From assembly GCA_020796225.1 (NCBI GenBank), contig CM036767.1:10279927-10343926 (forward strand): DNA of 64,000 nucleotides. The letters are read 5' to 3'. This document shows positions 12,601 to 27,300 of this stretch, piece by piece. Each line of letters begins with the position of its first letter. Position 1 is the stretch's first letter. Under the pieces are notes generated by a model. It was given only the letters and a program-made list of their open reading frames with translations. It searched no databases and had not been told where the DNA came from. This stretch comes from Arion vulgaris (lineage: Eukaryota; Mollusca; Gastropoda; Stylommatophora; Arionidae). The position numbers and the translations under genes were made by a program.

Positions 12601-15600
12601 GTTAGTTAGCTGGTTATTGCTGTAATTAGTTAGTTAGTAGTTATTGGTTGGCTGGTTAATTTGTTAGTTTGTTAGTCAGTTGGCTGGCCAGTTGGTTAGT
12701 TAGCTTGTTTTGTAGTTAGTTGGTTGGCAGGTTGGTTGGTTGGCTGGTTAGTTAGTTATTTAGTTAGTTAGTTAGTCAGTCGGGTCGGAGTCGGTCGATC
12801 GGTTTGATGTGTGGTTGGTTGGTTTGGTTGGTTGGTTGGTTGGTTGTGGTTGGTTGGTTGGTTGGTTGGTTGGTTGGTTGGTTTGGTTGGTTGTGGTTGG
12901 TTTGGTTGGTTGTTGGTTGTGTGGTTGGTTGGTTGGTTGGGTGGGTTGGGTTGGTTGGTTTGGTTGGTTGGCTTTTGTTAGAAAGAAAGAGAGAGGGAGA
13001 GGTTCATCGAGAGATTTAGAGCGAGAAAGGTTAGAGTGAGAAAGATGAGTGAGAGAGAGAGCGCGTTAGCGAGAGAGAGCGAGAGTTAGAAATCCAAATT
13101 GAGAGAAAGAGAGTTAGAAAGAGAGTGAGAGAGAGTTAGAGAGAGGAGAGAGACGAGAAGAAAGAAAGAGAGAGAGAGTAGATTGGCATGTACAAGATGT
13201 TTCTTACCGTATGAGAAACAGACAACACACTGTAACCATCAACTAACAAGTGAGATTCAAACAACAGCTGAACAGACCTGAAAACCTACCTGCCCCAGAC
13301 ACTGTGCGTCATTCTAGTCACACGACGACGATTGGTCTCTGCTGCAATTTACCGCCAAGTAATTTAACAAGAGCTACCATTTCACTGTCACTGGTTCCGG
13401 TAGGCCAAATCTGGCCATCAATTGTTTTTAATTAGTACGACCCTAAGTACTAAGTGAACTATCTTATCTCTCTGTTTGTCTGTCTGTTTGTCGGTCTGTC
13501 CGTCAATCTCTCAATACGACCACGCGCACGCCTGTCTATCGACATATATATGTAGCGTGTTCGTAGCGCTTGGACGACGGTGACAAGCCCTGTGAGTGCG
13601 TTTCAATTCCGCGGGCTGGCAAAAATCATACATTATCCAGATTTACGATGTCCAATGGCATCTGGACGACCGAAGAGTTACGATGTCCATGGCATCGAGC
13701 CGAAGAGTTACGATGTCATGGCACCGACCGAAGAGTTACGATGTCCATAGCACGAGCCGAAGAGTTACGATGTCCATGGCACCGAGCCGAAGAGTTACGA
13801 TGTCCATGGCACCGAGCCGAAGAGTTACGATGTCCATGGCACCGAGCCGAAGAGTTACGATGTCCATGGCACCGAGCCGAAGAGTTACGATGTCCATGGC
13901 ACGAGAGAGCGATGTCCATGGACGACCGAAGAGTTACGATGTCCATGGCACGAGCTGAAGAACGATGTCCATCACGAGCCGGAGTTACATGTCCATGGCC
14001 GGTAACCCGGGAAAGTTACGATTCATGGATGCGAAGACTGAAAGCAATGCTTCGATCGGAAAAAATATGGAAGGGATTCACTTCTCATAACTGATAATCT
14101 TTCTTCTTCTTCTTCTTCTTCTTCGAAGGCTCCACATCGACAACTTGGTTAACAACTATATGTGATCTGTGTCTAAGAGCGAATGTATGTTGTACCAGTT
14201 ATGCGCCTATAAGTAGGTCAACACATCCGATTTCTGCGACGCTTTATATATACTGGGTTGCTTCCTAGGCCCCTACATCATCGTCTCTTACGACATGCCT
14301 TGTAGCTCACACTGGTACTATTCTTTGCTTGCTTTGCGGGCCCCGGCACCACACGGGCCCCGGCACCAGACGGCCCGCACCGACGGCGTGATGATCTCAA
14401 ACCTCACCTAACGATAAAATATAAAGTGATTGATTTATTGATTGATAGGACACATTCATTATATTTTGGTGAATAATCATGTGAGCTCGTATCTCTTTTT
14501 TCATGGAAAGACGGGACTATCACCGGTGCAATGGAGTTAGTGCACTGCCGCTGAGGTCTTTCTTTGTAAAAAAGAAATCGGAGCACACATGGCTGCTCAC
14601 GGAAGTGCTATAATGATGTTCCTATCAATTCATCAATCAATTGTCCTCCTGTGCATAATTTATGTGGAGATGTCTCCATACTATAGACACTTAAAGCTAG
14701 AACTCAGACCACGTAACTAAACAGCGAGTGCACTAATCACTGTGATATTGCGTCTCTCATGTAATATATATATATTTTTTTTCCCGATCCAGAAGCACTT
14801 GCGCTGAAAGCTCTTTTGCTCGGTGTCATGGACATCGTAACCCTTCGGTTCAGTGCCACGAGCACCGTAAATCTGGGGAATCTGTGGCTTTTTCTGCCAT
14901 CCCGCGGAATTGAACCCGCACACACAGAGGGATAGTCACCCGTAGTCCAACGCGCTACGAACACGCTGGGCAGACGGGCTATCATGTAATATATAAAGAT
15001 AACACAATTGATGTCTTGTCTTATCCACATGTACCGTGAAGCGGCGTGGGGAGTTTCAATTTTCTATCCTGTGCCAGATGTGTTTCCTCTGCCGTTGTTA
15101 TTCTTTATTGTTCTGGCATATCTGTGATTAAAGCTAAGGATTGGCTTCATTGCACTGGGATTTTACCCATACGGCTCGGTCCTCTCCGCAGAAATGGCAG
15201 TCACCTACCGAGAGTATTGCACAAGCATGAACTCCGTAGCTCCAGCAACAATCCTAGAGATCTCTGGAAAAAACTGCACTCGTGAACAGAACGGTGTGAG
15301 TCGAAAGTCGTGGTTCGAACGGACTGCACCGTTCTGTTCACGAGTGCAGTTTTTTTCCAGAGACCCTTAGGATTGTTGCTGGAGCTACAGAATTCGTGCT
15401 TTGTGCAATACTCTCGGTAGGTGACGTGCCATTTCTGCGGATAGGACCGAGCCGTATGGGTAAAATCCAGTGCAATGAAGCCAATCCTTCAGCTTCGAAC
15501 CCACGATATTCGACTCACACGGCAAAGGGTTTAACCACTTAGCTCTTGTAATATGTTGAATGCATATTGTCATTCCAACATTTGATACACTTGTCAAAAT

Positions 15601-18600
15601 TGTGTTGGTCTTACCCGTTCTCTCATTCCCACAATTGTAATCCGATAATAACCCCACAATAACAACTAATTAAGAATGACATAAATAACACAGGTTATAA
15701 TTTAGATTACAATAGGATGGATTATTTATCCATTAATCCTATTTCTGATCAGTTGTAATCTTCAAGCTTGTCACCATTGGTGAGCTGAAATCTTGTATCA
15801 TCTAGCTCTGTGTGAGTTCGTAAACGCGAGTTACTGATGCAAGGATTACTAACGCGGTAATTATTGCGTATGCATTCAGAAACAAAAGATTGCAAATTTT
15901 TAAAACAAAAATCTACATACTTTCAATGTTGTCCATCTTCTGTGGAAGATGTTACTTAACGCAGCATTTCTGGAGAGGATTAGTGTTTAGATTCGTCACC
16001 GCGGAGTAATCTAAGCCTGTGGTTTCCGGTCGCGTGGTATGAAATTATAAGACTTGATGGTGTGTTGGTCGTGGTGGATTAGGGAGTAGAGGACTAGATA
16101 GGAGGCCAATTATAGAGGATGCGGTTAAATTAGCATTATTGATGTTGGTGATGTTGTTATGTGAGCAATTATATAAATGTGATGTGTGTTTAGGTGGTGG
16201 AGGAGAAGATGGGAATTTTAGTATATGTGTGTCTTCAGTGGCGGGTCGTGACCATTTTTATTGGTTGGGGCAGACATTTTTTCCGGATAAATCATGGTTC
16301 TTGGTTGCTATATTTAATTTATAAAATAATAAATACACGTTATACATTATTTTTGGTGGGCCCGCCCCACTGGCCCTTAATGATGAGCCGCCACTGTGTG
16401 TCTTATTTCAAGGCGTGTGTTTTGGGAGTGATTGTGTGTGTACGGGAGTGAGTGATTGTGTTTGAGCAGAGCCAGCTATAAACTTATGGGCCTGCGGACT
16501 CAGGTAAGAATTATCGGAAATCAGACCACAACTACACCACGTGACCTCGCATTCCAGTATTGGTGTATATATATAGACGAATTCATTTTTTTATTTTTCG
16601 ATCCAGAAGCCCTTGAGCTTTTCATCGTAACCCTTCGGTTCGGTGCCACGAACACCGTAAATCTGGAGAATCTATGGCTTTTTCTGCCATCCCGCGGAAT
16701 TGAACCCGCACAAACAGTGGGATAGTCACCCGTAGTCCAACGCGCTACGAACACGCTGGGCAGACGGGCAATTCATTTTTTAAAATCAACACAAAATGCT
16801 AAATCGAAGTTATATTATGCAACAAGTTAAGTTTAACAATAAGGAATATCAATATTATGAATATTTGTCACCAATAAATAACCATAGATTCACAGAATTG
16901 AATAAAATTGCACAAAATCGTGCGTGTTCTATCAAACATATATAAATTCCAGCCCCCTTCTGATCTAGGTCAGGTGTTTTCCGTCAGTTGTTAGGCCTAG
17001 TTAGAGCTGGCTGTGGTTTGGGAGTGAGTGAGTGTGTTTGGAAACTCCTTTGTAAAATTACAGAAAATTGTTTTGTTACGTGTTTCTCCATTGTAAGGAA
17101 GTTAGCGAACATTGTGCGCCTATGGTTAACTACAAATATAACTCAATTCTCTGTTCTACAATATAAAGGGGAGGGGGTTTAAAGCGGAAGGATTGTCTTC
17201 ATTGCACTGGCTTTTATTCCATATGGCATGCCCTCCTGTCCAGCGTGTTCGTAGCGCGTTGGACTACGGGTGACTAGCCCTCTGTGAGTGCGTGTTCAAT
17301 TCCGAGGGCTGACAGAAAAACCACAGATTCCCCAGATTTACAGTGTTCGTGGCACCGAACCGAAGGGTTATGATGTCCGTGGTACCGAACCGAAGGGTTA
17401 TGATGTCCGTGGCACCGAGCCGAAGAGCTGAAAGCTCAAGTGCTTCTGGATGGGAAAAAATTCCATATGACTCGATCCTCTCCCCAGAAATGGCAAGTGA
17501 CCTGCCGAAAGTATTGCACAAAGCACAAACTCCGTAGCTTCGGCAAAGATCCAAGTGTTCTCTGTTTTAAAAAAATGCACTCGTGAATAGAACGGCGCAT
17601 TTCCGTTTCGAACCCACGACATTCAACTCACAAGACAAGAACTTAACTACTTAACCACATAGACCACATAGACCACATAGACACCACATGGTGTTAAAAC
17701 TAGATTATTATTTTTTTTTTCAAATTATTTTTAATGCAATCTTGTCCTAACAAATTAAATTTATGATTTTGAACTGAACCTTCTGCTGCAAATAAAAAAT
17801 ACAAAGATTCATGACATAATTTCAAGCATGCAATTCTTTTGTTTACAACTCATTTCATCATGTTCCATTTTCTTATGATTTATTTGAGTGCGATAATCGT
17901 TTCCAAGGAGCGCATTATCCGTAATAAACACACCGAAATAAGATCAACTTTTCTTGTGGAATATTTCTTATCACCGTCTGGCTGGTCTATAATTCTCCAG
18001 ATTTTATTACCTGAAAGGGCTCCTCAGTTCCTGACATATTGGTGTTCATTTTGTCCAAATGCACGCACTTGAATTCACACAAACGCTTGCATTCAATTAT
18101 AACCTATTCTTCATGACAACTTCAGAAATGATGATTCGGGATGTAGCGAAAGTTCATTAAAAATTGAAACCATATGTTCGGTTTTGCTAACAATTGCGGT
18201 TAAAGGCTTGTGTATTCTTTTGTTAAGGAAACTCACGGTTTTAAGAGAGTTGCGTAAATTGAGACCTGCTAGAGTTTTGGGGTTTATTGCGATCACAGAA
18301 TGTTGTATAGGTGTAAGAGAGGAATAAAGAGATTGAGCGGATGAGAATTATAGCGTGTTAGAAAGTGAAGTAGTGGATAAGTGAAGATGGTGGTGAACGA
18401 GCAAGTGGTCCAAGGGTTGAGTGAATATGTTGGAAGGTGAATGGTTCAGTGGTCTGTGAAATTTAAGAACTGTTTGGTATTAAATTTATCTTGCTCAATA
18501 GAAAAGATTTATGACAATGCAAAAGACAAAGACCTAGAGCATAGATTCCCAAACTTTTCGACCCACGTCTACTTTGCACAAGATAAACTTTTGTAACGCC

Positions 18601-21600
18601 CCCTTCCCCACTATAACATATTGTCAACGCCCCCACCCACATATATATACATGCTCTATTTTCACTTTTACATAGACAAAAAAATTGGATACATATTTCT
18701 GTTATACGTGGTCAATTTTCAAATGATTATATACATGAAATAGAAAATTTGTGAAAAATTGGATCGTGTAAGATGGGCATAAGATGAATTAAAATGCAGA
18801 ATTATAATTTTTAATGATTACTCGATAGCAAAATCACGAAAAACCTCCGCCGCCCTCCCAAATGCTTCTGAAGCCACTATTGCCCCTGAAAGGCTTCAGC
18901 GCCCACTGAGGGTGGGAGGTCCGTCCACGTTGAGAACCCATGACCTAGAGTTAGGTGAACTTTTTTAAAAGGATAAGTCCGGGTAAAAACAAGACAAGAA
19001 ATGAGTAAATGCAACAATTTCAAAGTTGCAGTTGGTTTTTTTTCTTGCTAACCACTGTATTACATAAAGAAAGACAAATAAATTCTTCTTCTGCATTCTC
19101 ATTAGATTGGGATTTCGGATTCTCTAATGAAAGGCGCTGGTGTAAGTGGGCTACCTCTTTCTAATCAGGTCTGAATACTGGGGGCAGTTCTGTAGGATTT
19201 GCTCTGTTCTCATACTCGCCAAGTCACAGACGCACAGGTCATTGGTGCCTATACCAAAATCACAAACAGCTTAAAAAGCTGGGGTTGACTTGCAAAGTAT
19301 TGTAAAGGATATACAATTAAATTAACTTTTTTTTCCGATCCAGAAGCACTTGAGCTTTCAGCTCTTCGGCTCTGTGCCATGGACATCGTAACCTTCGGTT
19401 CGGTGCCACGAACACCGTAAATCTGGGGAATCTGTGACTTTTCTGTCATCCCGCGGAATTGAACCCGCACACACAGAGGGATAGTCACCCGTAGTCCAAC
19501 GTGCTACGAACACGCTGGGCAGACGGGCATTAACTTAACTTAACACTACATCACTTCGTGTTTACATGTTTTGACTACGTCGCACTGGGTTTTCACATAT
19601 GGTTCAGACCCTTTCTGCAGAAAAGGCACGCCACCTGCGGAGATTATTATATAAAGCACGAACTCAGTAGTTCTAGCAACAATCATAAGGATTGAGAAAA
19701 AGGCATTTACGAAAAAAGTATTACGAACAAGATTCAAACCCACGATTGTCAGAACGCAAAGCAATCGTTAAACCGCACAGCCACAGAAAATAGTTATAAC
19801 ATTCCCTAGGCCTCTATTACATTATACAGGGTGTTCAAGATAAAAGCAGCCTGTGAATGGAGCTAATCTGGCATATATGTATGAAAATGAGAAGGTTCAG
19901 TTATGACGTAGTATAGGTCAAGGTTGTGTGACGTGTGTCAGAACCGGTTTAAACAGTAAATAAACACAATTCAATGTGTACCTGGCAACTTTCGAATTGT
20001 CAATGGGGCTGCATTTATCTTGAACACCCTGTATAAGGACATTTATGACCAGCGGATCAGATGCAGTTTGAAAGTAGTATTTCATTGGGCCGAAGCACAA
20101 AAATCTTCATACTGAATTGTGCTTGTTGTCATGCGGAAATGATAATAAAATATTGCTAACAAAAAACTACTTAAATTGGTATCATTACCTCCCGTGTGGT
20201 GCGGGTGCATGTCGAAAGAAGCAATTGATGTAGGCTCTAGGGATGCTACCCTAGTAAATAAAAAGCAGTGCAGAAATCGGATGTGCTGCCCTACTTGTAG
20301 ACGCATAACTGGCACAATGTACAATCGCTCTTAGACTCAGATCACATACAAATCACACAGAGTGTTTGACAAGTGGTCGATATGGAGCGTTCGAAGAAGA
20401 AGAAGGTACCATTACAGTATTTGATCATTTAAATTTATATTTATATATTAATAACAAGATTTCGCCTGTGCAAAGCTTATTTTCATCCAATGTATTACAG
20501 CTTGATACAGTCAAAAAGCAAATTTAACAGTACACATATGTTTCATGTTATTTTATTAGAAAGTAGAAATTCATGAACCCTTGAACCCTTTCTGTAGATA
20601 ATTGTTCAGTAGATAGTCAACCATGGAACCCTTTCTGTAGATAATTGTTCAGTAGATAGTCAACCATTGAACCCTTTCTGTAGATAATTGTTCAGTAGAT
20701 AGTCAACCATGGAACCCTTTCTGTAGATAATTGTTCAGTAGATAGTCAACCATGGAACCCTTTCTGTAGATAATTGTTCAGTAGATAGTCAACCATTGAA
20801 CCCTTTCTGTAGATAATTGTTCAGTAGATAGCCCATCATTGAACCCTTTCTGTAGATAATTGTTCAGTAGATAGTCAACCATGGAACCCTTTCTGTAGAT
20901 AATTGTTCAGTAGATAGTCAACCATTGAACCCTTTCTGTAGATAATTGTTCAGTAGATAGCCCATCATTGAACCCTTTCTGTAGATAATTGTTCAGTAGA
21001 TAGTCCATCATGGAAGGAGACATGCCGGCAAGATGAGGAAAACCACGGAGAAAATGGATTCGGGATGTAACTGATGGTTTGAGCATGACCGCTGCAGAGG
21101 CGGGACATCTGGCCTATGAGAGAGAGATAAATTCCGAAGGACTGTTGGGGTGGCAAGGTTCTGCTTAGGACAAGCTTTTTGATGATGATCATGATGATGG
21201 TCCTCTCCAGAACACATGTACTCACTTATTTTAATAATGTAACGTCATTGGAATATTTCACATTAAATTTGCAGTCTATTTGTTATGTTTTATTTAAGGG
21301 GAAACTACTCCTTCTTCTTCTTTGCGTTCGTTCTTTATGACCAATTTTAACCACTCTTTGTGATATGTTTGATCTTTGCCAAGAACGTGTATACGTTGCA
21401 CATTGGTTTGGTAGGCCCCTAAATACATAGACTTTTCCACGTTTAGGACACGTGCATCCGATTTCAGCCAAACCTCCTTAGACGCCTCTTACGACATGCG
21501 TGGCAGGTAACGGTGGTTCTATTCTTTAAACCCCAAAATTTAGGCTTCCGGTAACCACTCGGGCGATGATAAACTACATCTTTCTCTCGCTCTCTCTCTC

Positions 21601-21701
21601 TCTCTCTCTCTGCCGTCTTAAACCGGATTGAAGCATAGCCCTCAACAAGCTCATGCCAAGTCTTCATATCTCTACCTATCTCATGCAGCTCCCATAAACT
21701 A

Positions 21702-21747
<46 letters not shown>

Positions 21748-24362
21748 GTCTTAAACCGGATTGAAGCATAGCCCTCAACAAGCTCATGCCAAGTCTTCCT
21801 ATCTCTACCTATCTCATGCAGCTCCCAATAAACTACATAATTTAATATAAAATGTATTTATTTTCTTTATTTCCAGTTTCCAGCGGAGCGCGTGAGAACC
21901 TAGAAATGTCTGAGAGCCGTATGGAACTATCGGTAAGTTCTGCAGTAACTTAGAGTACTGTGTGATTAAGTTACTTCAGACAGTTTGTTAGCCTTTGACC
22001 TCGGGGGAAATTTGTTCTTATCTACACTAGAGGGTTGGGTTGATCTTGAAGGTGGGGGTTGGCTTGTGTGTTCTATGAAACACCAGCTACCTGCTTCTTC
22101 AACTTATACGTTTGCCCACTAAGAATTCAGGGGTAGTCATGACGCCTCGTGTGGCGCTTCTGACTGATTTTTGAGTGAAGGCCTGTTTTTCTTATTATCA
22201 GTGTCCACTACCATACAGGCGTGCTCTCTTCAACTTCAGAGGTAAACGGACTACTAGTTCCCACTCTTCGCCATTCCAAGGACAGAGCAGCCGACTACAA
22301 CTTTGCTGGACGCAGAGGCAGACGCACTACACACCTTGCATATCTGTGTTGTGGTAAAGTTCATCAAACATTCCTGATACAAGTACCAAATTTTAGAACG
22401 CTGGATGCGCCTGAGCAGTTACGGGCCCAATTTTGGGGTGTAAAGAATAGAACCACTGTTACCTGCCATGCATGTAGTAAGAGGCGACTGAGGAGGTTTG
22501 GCTGAAATCAGATGCATGTGTCCTAAACGTATAGAAGTCTATGCGTTTAGGGCCTACCATGGGGGACTGCCTAGAGTAGTTGATAGTAGCTCGGCCTGCT
22601 AGCTGTGAGACGCCTCATAGCTCGGGTTCGAACCTACTGTCCGGCGTTTGTTCGAGTCCCCTGGTCTTACTCAGGACGATAACGTGAGTACCTCTGAAGT
22701 CGGAGAAAATCTGCCTGTATGGCGAGGGAATACTAATTACGAGTACATTGAGCACACGGCTGCCAGTGTAAGTAATTTACAATGTGCACGCTGCTGCCAT
22801 TGTAAGAAATTGGAAAAAAGGATTTTCACGCAAAATTCAGTTTCAGAGATGAAACTTCGTCTGAGTTGAAAAGCGGACGAAAGAAAAAAAAAAAAAAAAA
22901 AAAAAAAAAGGGGCCCACCAAACCAATGTGCAACGTATACACGTTCTTGGCAAAGATCAAATATATCACAAAGAGTGATTAAAATTGGTCGTAAAGAACG
23001 AACGCAAAGAAGAAGAGGAGGAGAACACTTGATTGATTGGTTGATTGATTGATATGACCATCATTATTGCACATAGACGAGTAACCATGTGTGATCCGAT
23101 CTCTTTCTTACATATTTTGCAGCAATTCTATATTTAGAAATCTTTCTAATGAATTTTTTCCCGTGCGGCAGCTTCTGATCTTCTCGATTTTGAAATGTCA
23201 TGGGTTCTTTCTAAGAAGGCAAGAGGAAGACCACAGAAAAGATGGTTAGATGGCGTAGCAATCCTGTGAAAGAGCAAAAATAACAATCACACAAGCCACC
23301 AGAACAGCGCAAGACAAAATCAGAAAACCACGACACTGGGCAACAACCTGTAGCAGTGTGACGACACTGGGCAACAACCCGGTAGCAGTGTGACGACAAA
23401 AGAAGAAGAAGATGGGTTCTTTTACGTGCATGACTCGAACACGAGTCCTGCGTTTTATCGTCCATCTCCGATAAGACTAGAAACTCGGTTCTCACCTAAA
23501 CTGAGATTAGGGAACTCTGGAAAAATATTTCAATGGTTCTAAGAGGGCGTGAACCTAGTAGCAGTGGATCAAGAGGCGAACATCTAAACTCTACACCACA
23601 TAGACCTCTATTAGTAAGATTATAAATCAATTGTCTGTAGAATTTACAGGGTGTCAAGATAAAAGTAGCCCAATCGACTAATAAAGCCTGTAAATTGGCT
23701 ACTTTTATGTTGAACACCCTGTATAACATTTAATCAACCATACCTTTTTACTATCATCAGAAACGCTGGTATGACAGAACCACTTCCAAAATGCCCAGAT
23801 CAGATAATATCACGTTGGACTCGACTTCTGACGATCAGATTCACTATCTAAACTTAACAGGAGGTTATCATCACAGCCCAGCATCGCTTGCTCTTCCATT
23901 CTCTTCCAACACTGCTCTGTCTAACAGTGATCTGACGATCAAGCAAGAATATCACTTATCCCCCACAAGGATAACTGGTGATCCCCATAACGGAAGTGGT
24001 GCCGCCTACCCATTAGGTAAGTCCTTGGTTAGGTTAAGAAAGTTTATAATGCTAACATTCAGTGGCGGCACATGATCATTTTTGTTTGTGGGGCCAGATC
24101 AAAATGTTCGGAAAAATCATGGTTTTGAGTTATTTTGTTTTAATTTATAAAATAATAAATACACGTTACACATTCTTTTTGATGGGCCCAGCCCCAGTGG
24201 CCCTTAATGACGAGCCGACATTGCTAACATTACTGGTTTGTGTGTTATGATTTCATTATTCAGTTTTCTCTCTTATGTGACACTGTATATATTTGTCTTT
24301 GTCCTAAAGGGCAAATCTGTTAGGTATCAACCCAGCCTCCCATCGGTTTTATCCAGATCTGA

Positions 24363-24393
<31 letters not shown>

Positions 24394-27300
24394 CATGCGA
24401 TCACCACCCAGACCGATGTACCAGATCTCCTCATAAATTCTATTCATGTGGAAATCTGATCCACGCAGTCTTAGCATTGGTGTGTTTTATGTCACATCTT
24501 CAGCACCATTTGGAGCTCTGGTGTTTATCCTTCGGCTATGTGTCCGGTTTCAGCCAGCGTTTACTCGGTTCACTCTCCGTTCTGTAGACATCTAGTGTTT
24601 TTTTTTACGGTGTGGGGTAGCTCTAGCCCCACCCCTAACCTCCTTTGTCGCATCTTTCGACATGCGTGGCAGGTAACAGTAGTTCTATTCTTTACACCCC
24701 AATTTGGGCCCCAGTAACTACTCGGGCGGGATCTGATCTGATCCACTCTGATCACCTCAGATTTGTAGGATTTGGTATATCGCCTGGTCAAGAGTAAAAT
24801 TTTGTGGACAGTTATTTCCCCTTATTTTCAACCTTTCAAATTGAACTTTTTTTTTTGGTGACTATTTTATTTTTAATAAATTATCTAAATATCGCAATTG
24901 TTTCTATTCTTTTGGTAAAATTACTTTTACTTGAAAAATGAATTCTTTCCCGGAGTTGTTTTAAGCCTTGCTTTCAGAACATTTGAAGCAGGAGAATTAC
25001 AAATTAGTCCTGCTAATTACTTCCCTTAGTGTCTTCGTGCTAATTACTTCCCTTACTGTCTTCATGTTTATTCTTGTCTTCCCGTCTTTTGTTAAATATT
25101 ATTTTTGAATATTAATTTATATTATTTGAAATTACAAACAAAATGTATCTGAAATTGCTTAACGTCATGTATCACCGATTATTGCTGTGTTTTTTTTAAA
25201 CAATTATTTTCTTCAAAGCTTGTTTTGAAAAGTTAAAGTAAACACTAGGGGAGAATCAAAGCAACAATAAACGTTGCCATAGTAACAATGAAAAGAGGAT
25301 TTGTAATTTTTCAAACAAAACAATTATAATTCTTAACTCTTTCCACATGGATTTATTTCTTCAAATTTTAAAGGGTTAATTAAAGGAGGTTAAAAACGAT
25401 CCCTACTACTCGTCAATAAAGAAACATATAAATATTATTATATACTAAATTGAAGAAAACTGGACAACCTAACAGAATAACAAGGTTGCAAAGTAGTAGA
25501 AGTAAAACAGTAGAAGTAAAACAGTAGAAGTAATACAGTAGAAGTAAAACAGTAGAAGTAAAACAAAATATAGAAGTAAAACAGTAGAAGTAAAACAGTA
25601 GAAGTAAAACAGTAGAAGTAAAACAGTAGAAGTAAAACAGTAGAAGTAAAACAGTAGAAGTAAAACAGTAGAAGTAAAACAGTAGAAGTAAAACAGTAGA
25701 AGTAAAACAGTAGAAGTAAAACAGAAGTAAGAAAGTAAAATATAGTAGAAGTAAAACAAGAGAAGACTTCTTAAGATAAGGAAGGAACTCTATTTTACAA
25801 CAAATGTAGGGATTGGACATTTAATGAGAATGAAATACAACCAACCACCAATAACAGCATACAATAAAAGAGATCGGATACTAGAGCTAAGGGAAGACCA
25901 AGAAAAGATGGATAGATAATATCAAGACCACACTACATAAACACGGATACAACACAATACGAGAGCCGCGTAGCGTAGTTGTTAGTTAACTCGCTTCTCG
26001 AGGCTGGTGGTCCGGGTTCAACTCCCGCAGTGCGCATGGAATTTTTCCCGACCGCGACGGCTCTCAGGTCGACCCAGAGTCAACTGGGTACCAGACATAC
26101 TATGTGAAAGAAAAGGCGGCCGGCGTGATGCTGACCACATCACCCATCGTGTGCCGACGGTCAATGAATAATACAGGCCTAACACTGTATTGCCCTATAT
26201 ACCACGAGGTATGAAAGGGTTCCTTTACTTTTTTTTTTACAACACAATATGGGCAACTCATCTAGCCCTAGAACGCAACTTAAAGCTTCCATCCCTACGC
26301 TTAACGGCAAGAGTGGACAGCCAACTACATCTTCCACCTGGGAATAGACAATAGAATCTTATTTTTCATTAAAAGCCATAAACTGGGAACAAACACTGAT
26401 ATAAATATTAGTGATGTAATACAGTCTTACGTACCATTGGGAATGAAGAAGAAGAAGAAGAAGAAGAAGGCATATCGTGGCAATGGATCGAACAAATCAA
26501 TTTAATCAATAAGTGTGTTGCCGGGGCATTCAGGAAGAGCAAAGAACAGTAACACTGCGACCTACAAGGCATGCAAGGAGACGAATAAAGTATGGGGGTT
26601 TTTTGGGGTGTTTTTTTCGATCCAGAAGCACTTGAGCTGAAAGCTCTTCGACTCGGTGTCATGAACATCGTAACCCTTCGTTTCGGTGCCACGAACATCT
26701 TAAATCTGGGGAACCTGTAGCTTTTCTGCCAGTCCGTGGAGTTGAACGCGCACATACAGAGGACTTGTCACCCGTAGTCCAACGCGCTACGAACACGCTG
26801 GGCACGCGGGCTAGTATGGGGGTAGAGAAACTACACTGGGAAATAGAAATCGTCGTAGAAATTGGATGTGCTGGCCTACTTGTAGGTGTATAACTGACAC
26901 AACGTACAAACGGTGTTAGGCTCTGATCACATACAAATCACAAAGAATGGTTAACAAGTGGTCGAAATTGATCTTTCGAAGAAGAAGACGAAATGTAATC
27001 CCTATCAGCATGTTTAGTCGACATGAAAAGTAAACTTTGGAGAAAACTGACAGATCTGAAGTTGACTCTCTCCAGTTTGTGATCCACGTTGGATTAAGTT
27101 CATTACCAGAGATTTCTTAAGAAGCCGAAGACATATATCAGTGTGTACGAATTATATTCCGTTTTCCATTGAGATAAAGAAAACATTGCAAATTAGATGC
27201 AACTTCTGGGAACGCCGTCTTCACAACAAAAATATATGTTCTGCACAACCGCAGCACCCTTCCGGTCAGAGATGTTCATTTCGCGTGCAGTTTGGTCGTT

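Noticed and set aside
12804..13039. Trp/Leu/Gly/Val frames
   Set aside because: TTGG tetranucleotide repeat translated in different frames.
13570..14094. 174-codon frame rich in [10 protein letters not shown] repeats, and its antisense counterpart
   Set aside because: The unit is a 30-bp SINE-internal repeat, so frames stay open on both strands without coding selection.
16456..16525. Possible exon ending ACTCAGGTAAGAAT in intron 1
   Set aside because: The donor-like site is good, but there is no acceptor with compatible phase and no similarity to Pax proteins.
22648..22780. Possible exon with a GTAAG donor in intron 2
   Set aside because: It is the body of a poly(A) SINE and shares sequence with family-6 SINEs at 48485 and 53000.
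25413..25820. Phe/Tyr/Leu-rich frame of 135 codons that resembles a membrane protein
   Set aside because: It is the translation of a 14-bp minisatellite.
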